Below are positions 5,848 to 6,576 of a stretch of 6,576 nucleotides of DNA, in pieces. The DNA comes from an uncultured Porphyromonadaceae bacterium (GTDB lineage: Bacteria; Bacteroidota; Bacteroidia; Bacteroidales; Muribaculaceae). Where the stretch lies: the NCBI GenBank assembly GCA_900546835.1, contig UREH01000131.1, forward strand, positions 1 to 6,576, in the 5' to 3' direction. Positions within the stretch are counted from its first letter, which is position 1, and the number at the start of each line of letters is the position of its first letter. The notes under the pieces are model-generated. The model had not been told where the DNA came from. It saw nothing but the letters and a program-made list of their open reading frames with translations, and ran no database searches. The translations under genes were made by a program, and so were the position numbers.

Positions 5848-6576
5848 ATGGAGCAGATCAAACACGAGTGCGGCATCGCACTCATCCGGCTTCTCAAGCC
5901 TCTGAACTATTATAAAGAGAAATACGGCTCCGCCAGCTACGGCCTCAACAAGCTCTATCTCCTCATGGAGAAGCAGCACAACCGCGGCCAGGAAGCCGCC
6001 GGAGTGGGAGTGGTCAAGCTCAGGGCTCTTCCCGGCAGCGAATACCTCTATCGCGAGCGTGCGCTCGGGCCGAGTGCCATCGGCGACATTTTCAGCAAAA
6101 TGCGCCACGCCATCGCCGATTTCGACCCCACGGCCCACACCGCGCGCGAGGTCGAGGAGGAAGCACCCTTCCTCGGCGAAATCTACATGGGCCATCTGCG
6201 CTACAGCACTACGGGCCGCTCGGGCATGAGCTACGTCCACCCCTTCCTCCGCCGCAACAACTGGCGCTCGCGCAATCTGATGCTCTGCGGCAACTTCAAC
6301 ATGACCAATGTCGACAACCTATTCGAGGCCATAGTGTCGCGCGGACAGCATCCGCGCATCTACAGCGACACCATCATGCTCCTCGAGCAACTCGGCTACG
6401 CGCTCGACAGCGAGCACTCACGGCTCTATCATGAGCTGCGCTCCACGCTGGAGGAACCCGAGCTGACCCGCGCCATCGAGTCGCAGCTCGACATCGAGCG
6501 CGTGCTGCACTCCGAGGCCCCAGGCTGGGACGGCGGTTTCGTGATGTGCGGCTGCACCGGATCCGGCGACATGTTC
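5848..6576 (+). CDS. Long Bacteroidetes-type amidophosphoribosyltransferase (PurF) homologue, 3' end outside window
   Basis: The first 243 residues of a class II (Ntn) glutamine amidotransferase homologous to PurF, the enzyme that makes phosphoribosylamine from PRPP and glutamine in purine synthesis. The frame is open to the window edge. The start MEQIKHECGIALI implies removal of a seven-residue propeptide to expose Cys8 as nucleophile. Other blocks are NRGQEAAG (45-52), GHLRYSTTG (115-123, glutamine-binding Arg118), CGNFNMTN (147-154) and SDT (173-175). There are 62 residues between RGQEAAG and GHLRYST, longer than in E. coli PurF as I recall it. The usual NGN oxyanion-hole motif reads CGN here. 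Both traits agree with the long PurF-like paralogue of Bacteroides (about 630 residues, from memory), not the shorter canonical PurF, so purF is not assigned. The phosphoribosyltransferase domain would lie beyond the window. Confidence 0.88.
   Translation, partial: MEQIKHECGIALIRLLKPLNYYKEKYGSASYGLNKLYLLMEKQHNRGQEAAGVGVVKLRALPGSEYLYRERALGPSAIGDIFSKMRHAIADFDPTAHTAREVEEEAPFLGEIYMGHLRYSTTGRSGMSYVHPFLRRNNWRSRNLMLCGNFNMTNVDNLFEAIVSRGQHPRIYSDTIMLLEQLGYALDSEHSRLYHELRSTLEEPELTRAIESQLDIERVLHSEAPGWDGGFVMCGCTGSGDMF

Noticed and set aside
5806..6240. 144-codon minus-strand frame opposite the amidotransferase homologue
   Set aside because: It is a shadow of a gene with strong GATase II motifs, and it covers the promoter region of that gene.

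Overview
The window looks like a chromosomal segment of a Bacteroidales bacterium, most plausibly a gut lineage such as Muribaculaceae or a relative (inference). The evidence is the family signature of several proteins, start codons preceded by A/T-rich leaders with no clear Shine-Dalgarno, lipoproteins with acidic residues right after the lipid cysteine, and -7 promoter boxes of the Bacteroidetes TAnnTTTG type. No RNA gene, CRISPR array, insertion sequence or integrase was found.

Layout. Bases 1-39 hold the last 12 codons of an upstream plus-strand gene with a Gly-rich tail ending in Trp, which resembles TPM-domain proteins. Bases 40-527 are AT-rich and without a convincing gene. They contain a possible decayed or repeat-derived frame on the minus strand, a candidate promoter and a 9-bp direct repeat just upstream of the next gene. 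Bases 528-2476 form a two-gene plus-strand operon with a 4-bp ATGA overlap: a lipoprotein peptidase of family C10 (streptopain/interpain type), then a small Trp-rich lipoprotein of unknown function. This cassette is visibly AT-richer than its neighbours and is probably accessory DNA.

Bases 2576-5711 are a GC-rich minus-strand cluster. In transcription order it is pyrH (UMP kinase), frr (ribosome recycling factor), a COG0731-like radical SAM protein, and an S66 LD-carboxypeptidase. The intergenic gaps are 70, 36 and 6 bases. From 5848 a plus-strand gene runs off the window. It encodes a long, Bacteroidetes-type amidophosphoribosyltransferase homologue and is divergent from pyrH. The 136-bp divergent spacer carries two facing -7 boxes only 26 bp apart and two sets of short direct repeats.

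How the genes work together. pyrH (pyrimidine nucleotides) and the amidotransferase homologue (purine-type chemistry) share a compact divergent control region. frr is a translation gene. The radical SAM and LD-carboxypeptidase genes ride at the end of that cluster without an obvious functional link. The C10 peptidase and the following lipoprotein are both predicted to be exported, probably to the cell surface. Their coupled translation suggests a protein pair, with a protease and cognate inhibitor or partner as one possibility that sequence alone cannot confirm.
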